Below are positions 1 to 12,000 of a stretch of 64,000 bases of DNA, one piece after another. Source of the stretch: Pleodorina starrii (taxonomy: Eukaryota > Chlorophyta > Chlorophyceae > Chlamydomonadales > Volvocaceae). A model generated the notes under the pieces. That model had not been told where the DNA came from, did no database searches, and saw only the letters and a program-made list of their open reading frames with translations. A program made the position numbers and the translations under genes. The stretch spans positions 1 through 64,000 of the forward strand of contig BRXU01000038.1 in NCBI GenBank assembly GCA_030267565.1, written 5' to 3'. Every line of letters starts with the position of its first letter. The stretch's first letter is position 1.

Positions 1-3000
1 CTTCCGGGGGCCTCCGGGGGCCTGCGGGGGCCTGCGGGGGCCTGCGGGGGCCTGCGGGGGCCTGCGGGGGCCTGCGGGGGCCTCCGGGGGCCTTCGGGGG
101 CCTCCGGGGGCCTGCGGGGGCCTTCGGGGGCCTCCGGGGGCCCGCGGGGGCCTTCGGGGGCCTTCGAGGGCCCGCGGGGGCCTTCGGGGGCCTGCGGGGG
201 CCTGCGGGGGCCTTCGGGGGCCTTAAGGGGCCTCCGGGGGCCTCCGGGGGCCTTCGGGGGCCTCCGGGGGCCTTCGGGGGCCTGCGGGGGCCTCCGGGGG
301 CCTTCGGGGCCTGCGGGGCCTCCGGGGGCCTCCGGGGGCCTGCGGGGGCCTCCGGGGGCCTTCGGGGGCCTCCGGGGGCCTCCGGGGGCCTGCGGGGGCT
401 TGCGGGGGCCTTCGGGGGCCTGCGGGGGCCTTCGGGGGCCTCCGGGGGCCTTCGGGGGCCTCCGGGGGCCTCCGGGGGCCTTTGGGGGCCTCCGGGGGCT
501 TCCGGGGGCCTGCGGGGGCCTTCGAGGGCCTGCGGGGGCCTTCGGGGGCCTACGGGGGCCTGCGGGGGCCTCCGGGGGCCTTACGGGGCCTTCGGGGGCC
601 TTATGGGGCCTTCGGGGGCCTTCGGGGGCCTTCGGGGGCCTCCGGGGGCCTGCGGGGGCCTGCGGGGGCCTTCGAGGGCCTGCGGGGGCCTTCGGGGGCC
701 TACGGGGGCCTGCGGGGGCCTGCGGGGGCCTTCGAGGGCCTGCGGGGGCCTTCGGGGGCCTACGGGGGCCTGCGGGGGCCTTCGGGGGCCTCCGGGGGCC
801 CGCGGGGGCCTTCGGGGGCCTCCGGGGGCCTCCGGGGGCCTGCGGGGGCCTGCGGGGGCCTCCGGGGGCCTGCGGGGGCCTTCGGGGGCCTTCGGGGGCT
901 TCCGGGGGCCTCCGGGGGCCTGCGGGGGCCTGCGGGGGCCTGCGGGGGCCTGCGGGGGCCTGCGGGGGCCTGCGGGGGCCTCCGGGGGCCTTCGGGGGCC
1001 TCCGGGGGCCTGCGGGGGCCTTCGGGGGCCTCCGGGGGCCCGCGGGGGCCTTCGGGGGCCTTCGAGGGCCCGCGGGGGCCTTCGGGGGCCTGCGGGGGCC
1101 TGCGGGGGCCTTCGGGGGCCTTAAGGGGCCTCCGGGGGCCTCCGGGGGCCTTCGGGGGCCTTCGGGGGCCTGCGGGGGCCTCCGGGGGCCTCCGGGGGCC
1201 TTCGGGGGCCTCCGGGGGCCTGCGGGGGCCTGCGGGGGCCTCCGGGGGCCTGCGGGGGCCTCCGGGGGCCTGCGGGGGCCTCCGGGGGCCTCCGGGGGCC
1301 TTCGGGGGCCTCCGGGGGCCTGCGGGGGCCTTCGGGGGCCTCCGGGGGCCCGCGGGGGCCTTCGGGGGCCTTCGAGGGCCCGCGGGGGCCTTCGGGGGCC
1401 TGCGGGGGCCTGCGGGGGCCTTCGGGGGCCTTAAGGGGCCTCCGGGGGCCTCCGGGGGCCTTCGGGGGCCTCCGGGGGCCTTCGGGGGCCTGCGGGGGCC
1501 TCCGGGGGCCTCCGGGGGCCTTCGGGGGCCTCCGGGGGCCTGCGGGGGCCTGCGGGGGCCTGCGGGGGCCTCCGGGGGCCTGCGGGGGCCTCCGGGGGCC
1601 TGCGGGGGCCTGCGGGGGCCTTCGGGGGCCTTTCGGGGGCCTGCGGGGGCCTGTGGGGGCCTTCGGGGGCCTTCGGGGGCCTTCGAGGGCCTGCGGGGGC
1701 CTGCGGGGGCCTGCGGGGATCTGCGGGGGCCTTCTGGGGCCTTGGGGGCCTCCGGGGGCCTTCGGGGGCCTTCGGGGGCCTCCGGGGGCCTTCGGGGGCC
1801 TGCGGGGGCCTTCGGGGGCCTGCGGGGGCCTTCGGGGGCCTCCGGGGGCCTTCGGGGGCCTCCGGGGGCCTCCGGGGGCCTTTGGGGGCCTCCGGGGGCT
1901 TCCGGGGGCCTCCGGGGGCCTGCGGGGGCCTGCGAGGGCCTTAGGGGGCCTTCGGGGGCCTTCGGGGGCCTTCGGGGGCCTTCGGGGGCCTCCGGGGGCC
2001 TGCGGGGGCCTGCGGGGGCCTTCGAGGGCCTGCGGGGGCCTTCGGGGGCCTACGGGGGCCTGCGGGGGCCTGCGGGGGCCTTCGAGGGCCTGCGGGGGCC
2101 TTCGGGGGCCTACGGGGGCCTGCGGGGGCCTTCGGGGGCCTCCGGGGGCCCGCGGGGGCCTTCGGGGGCCTCCGGGGGCCTTTGGGGGCCTGCGGGGGCC
2201 TCCGGGGGCCTGCGGGGGCCTTCGGGGGCCTTCGGGGGCTTCCGGGGGCCTCCGGGGGCCTGCGGGGGCCTGCGGGGGCCTGCGGGGGCCTGCGGGGGCC
2301 TGCGGGGGCCTCCGGGGGCCTTCGGGGGCCTCCGGGGGCCTTCGGGGGCCTCCGGGGGCCTCCGGGGGCCTGCGGGGGCTTGCGGGGGCCTTCGGGGGCC
2401 TGCGGGGGCCTGCGGGGGCCTGCGGGGGCCTGCGGGGGCCTGCGGGGGCCTGCGGGGGCCTGCGGGGGCCTTCGGGGGCCTCCGGGGGCCTGCGGGGGCC
2501 TTCGGGGGCCTCCGGGGGCCTGCGGGGGCCTGCGGGGGCCTGCGGGGGCCTGCTGGGGCCTTCGGGGGCCTCCGGGGGCCCGCGGGGGCCTTCGGGGGCC
2601 TGCGGGGGCCTGCGGGGGCCTGCGAGGGCCTGCGGGGGCCTGCGGGGGCCTGCGAGGGCCTGCGGGGGCCTGCGGGGGCCTTCGAGGGCCTGCGGGGGCC
2701 TTCGTGGGCCTCCGGGGGCCCGCGGGGGCCTTCGGGGGCCTTCGGGGGCCTGCGGGGGCCTTCGAGGGCCTGCGGGGGCCTTCGGGGGCCTTCGGGGGCC
2801 TGCGGGGGCCTTCGGGGGCCTCCGGGGGCCCGCGGGGGCCTTCGGGGGCCTTCGAGAGCCCGCGGGGGCCTTCGGGGGCCTGCGGGGGCCTGCGGGGGCC
2901 TTCGGGGGCCTGCGGGGGCCTCCGGGGGCCTTCGGGGGCCTTCGGGGGCCTCCGGGGGCCTGCAGGGGCCTGCGGGGGCCTTCGGGGGCCTTAGGGGGCC

Positions 3001-6000
3001 TTCGGGGGCCTTCGGGGGCCTTCGGGGGCCTTCGGGGGCCTTCGGGGGCCTTCGGGGGCCTCCGGGGGCCTGCGGGGGCCTGCGGGGGCCTTCGAGGGCC
3101 TGCGGGGACCTGCGGGGGCCTTCGGGGGCCTGCGGGGGCCTCCGGGGGCCTTCGGGGGCCTTCGGGGGCCTGCGGGGGCCTTCGGGGGCCTGCGAGGGCC
3201 TCCGGGGGCCTTGGGGGGCCTCCGGGGGCCTTCGGGGGCCTTCGGGGGCTTCCGGGGGCCTCCGGGGGCCTGCGGGGGCCTGCGGGGGCCTCCGGGGCCT
3301 CCGGGGGCCTTCGGGGGCCTGCAGGGGCCTTTGAGGGCCTGCGGGGGCCTTCGGGGGCCTTCGGGGGCCTTAGGGGGCCTGCGGGGGCCTTCGGGGGCCT
3401 CCGGGGGCCTCCGGGGGCCTTCGGGGGCCTTCGGGGGCCTTCGGGGGCCTCCGGGGGCCTTCGGGGGCCTTCGGGGGCCTTCGGGGGCCTCCGGGGGCCT
3501 GCGGGGGCCTGCGGGGGCCTTCGGGGGCCTCCGGGGGCCTTCGGGGGCCTTCGGGGGCCTCCGGGGGCCTTCGGGGGCCTTCGGGGGCTTCCGGGGGCCT
3601 CCGGGGGCCTGCGGGGGCCTGCGGGGGCCTCCGGGGCCTCCGGGGGCCTTCGGGGGCCTGCAGGGGCCTTTGAGGGCCTGCGGGGGCCTTCGGGGGCCTT
3701 CGGGGGCGTTCGAGGGCCTTCGGGGGCCTTCGGGTGCCTTCGAGGGCCTTCGGGGGCCTCCGGGGGCCTTCGGGGGCCTCTGGGGGCTTTCGGGGGCCTC
3801 CGGGGGCCTGTGGGGGCCTCCGGGGGCCTGTGGGGGCCTCCGGGGGCCTTCGGGGGCGTTCGGGGGCGTGCGGGGGCCTTCGGGGGCCTTCGGGGGCCTT
3901 CGGGGGCCTCCGGGGGCCTTCGGGGGCCTCTGGGGGCCTCCGGGGGCCTCCGGGGGCCTTTGGGGGCCTCCGGGGGCCTTTGGGGGCCTTTGGGGGCCTG
4001 CGGGGGCCTTCGGGGGCCTTCGAGGGCCTGCGGGGGCCTCCGGGGGCCTTTGGGGGCCTCCGGGGGCCTTTGGGGGCCTTTGGGGGCCTGCGGGGGCCTT
4101 CGGGGGCCTTCGAGGGCCTGCGGGGGCCTGCGGGGGCCTGCGGGGGCCTGCGGGGGCCTTCGGGGGCCTCCGGGGGCCTGCGGGGGCCTTCGGGGGCCTG
4201 CGGGGGCCTGCTGGGGCCTTTGGGGGCCTTCGGGGGCCTCCGGGGGCCCGCGGGGGCCTTCGGGGGCCTTCGAGGGCCTGCGGGGGCCTGCGGGGGCCTG
4301 CGGGGGCCTGCGAGGGCCTGCGGGGGCCTGCGGGGGCCTTCGAGGGCCTTCGGGGGCCTTCGTGGGCCTCCGGGGGCCCGCGGGGGCCTTCGGGGGCCTG
4401 CGGGGGCCTTCGAGGGCCTGCGGGGGCCTTCGGGGGCCTTCGGGGGCCTGCGGGGGCCTTCGGGGGCCTCCGGGGGCCCGTGGGGGCCTTCGGGGGCCTT
4501 CGAGGGCCCGCGGGGGCCTTCGGGGGCCTGCGGGGGCCTGCGGGGGCCTTCGGGGGCCTGCGGGGGCCTCCGGGGGCCTTCGGGGGCCTTCGGGGGCCTC
4601 CGGGGGCCTGCAGGGGCCTGCGGGGGCCTTCGGGGGCCTTCGGGGGCCTTCGGGGGCCTTCGGGGGCCTTCGGGGGCCTTCGGGGGCCTTCGGGGGCCTT
4701 CGGGGGCCTCCGGGGGCCTGCGGGGGCCTGCGGGGGCCTGCGGGGGCCTTCGAGGGCCTGCGGGGACCTGCGGGGGCCTTCGGGGGCCTTCGGGGGCCTC
4801 CGGGGGCCTTCGGGGGCCTTCGGGGGCCTGCGGGGGCCTTCGGGGGCCTGCGAGGGCCTCCGGGGGCCTTCGGGGGCCTCCGGGGGCCTTCGGGGGCCTT
4901 CGGGGGCTTCCGGGGGCCTCCGGGGGCCTGCGGGGGCCTGCGGGGGCCTCCGGGGCCTCCGGGGGCCTTCGGGGGCCTGCAGGGGCCTTTGAGGGCCTGC
5001 GGGGGCCTTCGGGGGCCTTCGGGGGCCTTCGGGGGCCTGCGGGGGCCTTCGGGGGCCTCCGGGGGCCTCCGGGGGCCTTCGGGGGCCTTCGGGGGCCTTC
5101 GGGGGCCTCTGGGGGCCTTCGGGGGCCTCCGGGGGCCTTCGGGGGCCTCCGGGGGCCTACGGGGGCCTGCGGGGGCCTTCGGGGGCCTCCGGGGGCCTTC
5201 GGGGGCCTTCGGGGGCCTCCGGGGGCCTGCGGGGGCCTGCGGGGGCCTGCGGGGGCCTTCGAGGGCCTGCGGGGACCTGCGGGGACCTGCGGGGGCCTTC
5301 GGGGGCCTTCGGGGGCCTCCGGGGGCCTTCGGGGGCCTTCGGGGGCCTGCGAGGGCCTCCGGGGGCCTTCGGGGGCCTCCGGGGGCCTTCGGGGGCCTTC
5401 GGGGGCTTCCGGGGGCCTCCGGGGGCCTGCGGGGGCCTGCGGGGGCCTCCGGGGCCTCCGGGGGCCTTCGGGGGCCTTCGGGGGCCTTCGGGGGCCTGCG
5501 GGGGCCTTCGGGGGCCTTCGGGGGCCTTCGGGGGCCTGCGGGGGCCTTCGGGGGCCTTCGGGGGCCTTCGGGGGCCTGCGGGGGCCTTCGGGGGCCTCCG
5601 GGGGCCTCCGGGGGCCTTCGGGGGCCTTCGGGGGCCTTCGGGGGCCTCTGGGGGCCTTCGGGGGCCTCCGGGGGCCTTCGGGGGCCTCCGGGGGCCTACG
5701 GGGGCCTGCGGGGGCCTTCGGGGGCCTCCGGGGGCCTTCGGGGGCCTTCGGGGGCCTCCGGGGGCCTGCGGGGGCCTGCGGGGGCCTGCGGGGGCCTTCG
5801 AGGGCCTGCGGGGACCTGCGGGGGCCTTCGGGGGCCTTCGGGGGCCTCCGGGGGCCTTCGGGGGCCTTCGGGGGCCTGCGAGGGCCTCCGGGGGCCTTCG
5901 GGGGCCTCCGGGGGCCTTCGGGGGCCTTCGGGGGCTTCCGGGGGCCTCCGGGGGCCTGCGGGGGCCTGCGGGGGCCTCCGGGGGCCTTCGGGGGCCTTCG

Positions 6001-9000
6001 GGGGCCTCCGGGGGCCTGCGGGGGCCTGCGGGGGCCTGCGGGGGCCTGCGGGGGCCTTCGGGGGCCTTCGGGGGCCTCCGGGGGCCTTCGGGGGCCTTCG
6101 GGGGCCTCCGGGGCCTCCGGAGGCCTCTGGGGGCCTTCGGGGGCCTCGGGGGCCTTCGGGGGCCTTCGGGGGCCTCGGGGGCCTCGGGGGCCTTCGGGGG
6201 CCTCGGCGGCCTGCGGGGGCCTCCGGGGGCCTCGGGGGCCTCGGGGGCCTGCAGGGGCCTTCGAGGGCCTGCGGGGCCTCGGGGGCCTTCGGGGGCCTCG
6301 GCGGCCTGCGGGGGCCTCCGGGGCCTCCGGGGGCCTCCGGGGGCCTCGGGGGCCTTCGGGGGCCTGCGGGGCCTTCGGGGGCCTCGGGGGCCTTCGGGGG
6401 CCTCGGGGGCCTCCGGGGCCTGCGGGGGCCTCGGGGGCCTTCGGGGGCCTTCGGGGCCCTCCGGGGGCCTTCGGGGGCCTCGGGGGCCATCGGGGGCCTT
6501 CGGGGGCCTTCGGGGGCCTCCGGGGCCTGCGGGGGCCTGCGGGGGCCTGCGGGGGCCTCGGGGGCCTGCGGGGACCTGCGGGGGCCTTCGGGGGCCTTCG
6601 GGGCCTCGGGGCCTTCGGGGGCCTTCGGGAGCCTACGGGGGCCTTCGGGGGCCTGCGAGGGCCTCCGGGGGCCTTCGGGGGCCATCGGGGGCCTTCGGGA
6701 GCCTTCGGGGGCTTCCGGGGGCCTCCGGGGGCCTGCGGGGGCCTCCGGGGGCCTCCGGGGCCAACGGGGGGCATCGGGGGCCATCGGGGGCCTTCGGGAG
6801 CCTTCGGGGGCCTTCGGGGGCTTCAGGGGCCTCTGGAAGCCTTCGGGGGCCTCCGGGGGTCTCCGGGGGCCTCCGGGGGCCTCCGGGGGCCATCGGGGTC
6901 TTCAGGGGCCTCTGGAAGCCTTCGGGGGCCTCCGGGGGCCTTCGGGGGCCTTCGGGGGCCTCCCGGGGCCTCCGGGGGCTCCGGGGGCTCCGGGGCGCCT
7001 TCGGGGGCCCTCCGGGGGCCTTCGGGGGCCTTCGGGGGCCTCCGGGGGCCTGCGGGGGCCTGCGGGGGCCTGCGGGGGCCTTCGAGGGCCTGCGGGGACC
7101 TGCGGGGGCCTTCGGGGGCCTTCGGGGGCCTTGGGGGGCTTCCGGGGGCCTTCGGGGGCCTTCGTGGGCCTTCGGGGGCCTTGGGGGGCCTCCGGGGGCC
7201 TTCGTGGGCCTTCGGGGGCCTTGGGGGGCTTCCGGGGGCCTTCGGGGGCCTGCGGGGGCCGTCGGGGGCCTCCGGGGCTCCGGGGGCCTTCGGGGGCCTT
7301 CGGGGGCCTTCGGCGGGCCTGCGGGGGCCTTCGGCGGGCCTTCGGGGGCCTTCGGGGCCTCCGGGGGCCTGCGGGGGCCTGCCTGCGGGGGCCTTCGGGG
7401 GCCTGCGGGGGGCCTTCGGGGGCCTCCGGGGGCCGTCAGGGGCCTTCGGGGGCCTTCGGGGGCCTCCGGGGGGCATTGGGGAGCCTGCGGGGGCGTTCGG
7501 GGGCCTCGGGGGGCCTGCGGGGGCCTCCGGGGGCCTCCGGGGGCCCTCCGGGGGCCTTCGGGGGCCATCGGGGGCCTCCGGGGCCCTCCGGGGGCCTGCG
7601 GGGGCCTGCGGGGCCTTCGAGGGCCTGCGGGGGCCTCGGGGGCCTCGGGGGCCTCGGGGCCTTCGGGGGCCTCCGGGGCCTGCCGCGGGTCCTTCGGGGC
7701 CTGCGGGGCCTCGGGGGCCTGCGGGGGCCTCGGGCCTGCGGGGGCCTTCGGGGGCCTCGGGGGCCCGCGGGGGCCTTCGGGGCCTTCGGGGCCTGCCGGG
7801 GCCTGCGGGGGCCTGCCGGGGGCCTGCGGGGGCCCTGGGGGGCCTCCGGGGGCCTTCGGGGGCCTCGGGGGCCTTCGTGGGCCTGCGGGGCCTTCGGGGC
7901 CTGCGGGGGCCTTCGGGGGCCTGCGGGGGCCTGCGGGGGCCCTTCGGGGGCCTTCGGGGCCTCGGGGGCCTCGGGGCCTTCGGGGGCCTCCGGGGGCCTC
8001 CGGGGCCTTCGGGGGCGTCCGGGGGCCTCCGGGGGCCTGCGGGGCCGTCGGGGGCCTCCGGGGCCTGCGGGGGCCTTCGGGGGCCTGCGGGGGCCTTGGG
8101 GGCCTTGGGGCCTTCGGGGCCTCGGGGGCCTGCGGGGGCCTGCGGGGGCGTCGGGGGCCTCCGGGGCGCAGCGGGGGCCTGCGGGGGCCTTCGGAGGGCC
8201 TCGGGGGCCTCCGGGGGCCTGCGGGGCCTCCGGGGCCTCGGGGCTCCGGGGGCCTTCGGGGGCCTGCGGGGGCCTTCGGGGGCTTCCGGGGGGCCTCGGG
8301 GGCCTCCGGGAGCCTGCAGGGGCCTTCGGGATCCTTCGGGGGCCTGCGGGGCCTCGGGGGCCTTCGGGGGCCTGCGGGGGCCTTCGGGGGCCTCCGGGGG
8401 CATGCGGGGGCATGCGGGGGCTTCGGGTGGCCTGCGGGGGCCTTCGGGGGCCTCCGGGGGCTCGGGACCTTCGTGGGCCTTCGGGGCCTCGGGTGCCTTC
8501 GGGGGCCTGCGGGCCTTGAGGGCCTGCGGGGGCCTGCGGGGGCCTTCGGGGGCCTCCCGGGGCCTTCGGGGGCCTTCGGGGGCCTCCGGGGGCCTGCGGG
8601 CGTCCGGAGGCCTCCGGGGGCCTTCGGGGGCGTCCGGGGGGCCTCCGGGGGCCTTCGGGGCCTGCGGGGGCCTTCGGGGGCCTGCGAGGGCCTTCGGGGG
8701 CCTCCGGGGGCCTGCGGGGGCCTGCGGGGGCCAACGGGGGCCTCCGGGGGCCTCCGGGGGCCTGCGGGGGCCTGCGGGGGCCTGCGGGGGCCTGCGGGGG
8801 CCTGCGGGGGCCTGCGGGGGCCTCGGGGCTTCGGGGGCCTCCGGGGCCTTCGGGGGTCTCGGGGGCCTCCGGGGGCCGTCGGGGTCCTCCGGGGGCCTCC
8901 GGGGGCCTGCGGGGGCCTCCGGGGGCCTCCGGGGGCCTTCGGGGGCCTCCGGGGGCCTCCGGGGGCCTGCGGGGGCCTGCGGGGTCCTGCGGGGGCCTGC

Positions 9001-12000
9001 GGGGGCCTGCGGGGGCCTTCGGGGGCCTGCGGGGGCTTGCGGGGGCCTTCGGGGGCCTCCGGGGGCCTGCGGGGGCCTGCGGGGGCCACCGGGGGCCTCC
9101 GGGGGCCTGCGGGGGCCTGCGGGGGCCTGCGGGGGCCTTCGGGGGCCTGCGGGGGCCTCCAAGGGCCTCCGGGGGCTTGCGGGGGCCTCCGGGGGCCTCG
9201 GGGGGCCTTCGGGGGCCTTCGAGGGCCTCCGGGGGCCTCCGGGGGCTTCCGGGGGCCTCCGGGGGCCTCCGGGAACCTTCGGGGGCCTTCGGGGGCCTCC
9301 GGGGGCGTCCGGGGGCGTCCGGGGGCCTGCGGGGGCCTGCGGGGGCCTGCGGGGGCCTCGGGGGGCCTTCGGGGGCCTTCGAGGGCCTCCGGGGGCCTCC
9401 GGGGGCCTTCGGGGGCCTCCGGGGGCCTGCGGGGGCCTGCGGGGGCCTGCGGGGGCCTGCGGGGAGCTCCGGGGGCCTCCGGGGGCCTGCGGGTGCCTGC
9501 GGGGGCCAACGGGGGCCTCCGGGGGCCTCCGGGGGCCTGCGGGGGCCTGCGGGGGCCTGCGGGGGCCAACGGGGGCCTGCGGGGGCCTGCGGGGGCCTGC
9601 GGGGGCCTGCGGGGGCCTGCGGGGGCTTGCGGGGGCCTTCGGGGGCCTTCGGGGGCCTCCGGGGGCCTGCGGGGGCCTCCGGGGGCCTCCGGGGGCCTGC
9701 GGGGGCCTGCGGGGGCCAACGGGGGCCTCCGGGGGCCTGCGGGGGCCTGCGGGGGCCTGCGGGGGCCTGCGGGGGCCTGCGGGGGCCTGCGGGGGCCTGC
9801 GGGGGCCTGCGGGGGCCTGCGGGGGCCTGCGGGGGCCTTCGGGGGCCTGCGGGGGCCTCCAAGGGCCTCCGGGGGCTTGCGGGGGCCTCCGGGGGCCTCC
9901 GGGAACCTTCGGGGGCCTTCGGGGGCCTCCGGGGGCCTGCGGGGGCGTCCGGGGGCCTCCGGGGGCCTTCGGGGGCCTCCGGGGGCCTCCGGGGGCCTGC
10001 GGGGGCCTTCGGGGGCCTCCGGGGGCCTGCGGGGGCGTCCGGGGGCCTCCGGGGGCCTTCGGGGGCCTTCGGGGACCTCCGGGGGCCTGCGGGGGCCTGC
10101 GGGGTCCTGCGGGGGCCTGCGGGGGCCTGCGGGGGCCTTCGGGGGCCTGCGGGGGCCTGCGGGGGCGTCCGGGGGCCTCCGGGGGCCTGCGGGGGCCTGC
10201 GGGGGCCAACGGGGGCCTGCGGGGGCCTGCGGGGGCCTGCGGGGGCCTTCGGGGGCCTCCGGGGGCCTGCGGGGGCCTGCGGGGGCCTGCGGGGGCCTCC
10301 ATGGGCCTCCGGGGGCCTTCGGGGGCCTTCGGGGGCCTCCGGGGGCCTGCGGGGGCCTGCGGGGGCCTGCGGGGGCCTGCGGGGGCCTGCGGGGGCCTTC
10401 GGGGGCCTGCGGGGGCCTCCAAGGGCCTCCGGGGGCCTGCGGGGGCGTCCGGGGGCGTCCGGGGGCCTTCGGGGGCCTCCGGGGGCCTGCGGGGGCCTGC
10501 GGGGGCCATCGGGGACCTCCGGGGGCCTCCGAGGGCCTGCGGGTGCCTCCGGGGGCCTTCGGGGGCCTTCGGGGACCTCCGGGGGCCTGCGGGGGCCTGC
10601 GGGGGCCTGCGGGGGCCTTCGGGGGCCTCCGGGGGCCTCCGGGGGCCTGCGGGTGCCTGCGGGGGCCAACGGGGGCCTCCGGGGGCCTGCGGGGGCCTGC
10701 GGGGGCCTGCGGGGGCCTCCAAGGGCCTCCGGGGGCCTCCGGGGGCCTCCGGGGGCATCGGGGGGCCTTCGGGGGCCTTCGAGGGCCTCCGGGGGCCTCC
10801 GGGGGCCTGCGGGGGCCTGCGGGGGCCAACGGGGGCCTCCGGGGGCCTGCGGGGGCCTGCGGGGGCCTGCGGGGGCATGCGGGGGCCTGCGGGGGCCTGC
10901 GGGGGCCTGCGGGGGCCTTCGGGGGCCTGCGGGGGCCTCCAAGGGCCTCCGGGGAATTGCGGGGGCCTCCGGGGGCCTTCGGGGACCTCCGGGGGCCTGC
11001 GGGGGCCTGCGGGGTCCTGCGGGGGCCTGCGGGGGCCTGCGGGGGCCTTCGGGGGCCTTCGGGGGCCTGCGGGGGCGTCCGGGGGCCTCCGGGGGCCTGC
11101 GGGGGCCTCCGGGGGCCTCCGGGGGCCTGCGGGGGCCTGCGGGGGCTTGCGGGGGCCTCCGGGGGCCTGCGGGGGCGTCCGGGGGCGTCCGGGGGCCTTC
11201 GGGGGCCTGCGGGGGCCTCCGGGGGCCTTCGGGGGCCATCGGGGACCTCCGGGGGCCTCCGAGGGCCTGCGGGGGCCTCCGGGGGCCTTCGGGGACCTCC
11301 GGGGGCCTGCGGGGGCCTGCGGGGTCCTGCGGGGGCCTGCGGGGGCCTGCGGGGGCCTTCGGGGGCCTCCGGGGGCCTGCGGGTGCCTGCGGGGGCCAAC
11401 GGGGGCCTCCGGGGGCCTGCGGGGGCCTGCGGGGGCCTGCGGGGGCCTGCGGGGGCCTCCGGGGGCCTGCGGGGGCGTCCGGGGGCGTCCGGGGGCCTTC
11501 GGGGGCCTCCGGGGGCCTCCGGGGGCCTTCGGGGGCCTTCGGGGACCTCCGGGGGCCTCCGGGGGCCTGCGGGTGCCTGCGGGGGCCAACGGGGGCCTTC
11601 GGGGACCTCCGGGGGCCTGCGGGGGCCTGCGGGGGCCTGCGGGGGCCTGCGGGGGCCTTCGGGGGCCTCCGGGGGCCTCCGGGGGCCTGCGGGTGCCTGC
11701 GGGGGCCAACGGGGGCCTCCGGGGGCCTGCGGGGGCCTGCGGGGGCCTGCGGGGTCCTGCGGGGGCCTGCGGAGGCCTGCGGGGGCCTGCGGGGGCCTGC
11801 GGGGGCCTTCGGGGGCCTGCGGGGGTCTCCAAGGGCCTCCGGGGGCTTGAGGGGGCCTCCGGGGGCCTCCGGGGGCCTTCGGGGGCCTGCGGGGGCGTCC
11901 GGGGGCCTCCGGGGGCCTTCGGGGGCCTTCGGGGACCTCCGGGGGCCTGCGGGGGCCTGCGGGGGCCTTCGGGGGCCTCCGGGGGCCTCCGGGGGCCTGC

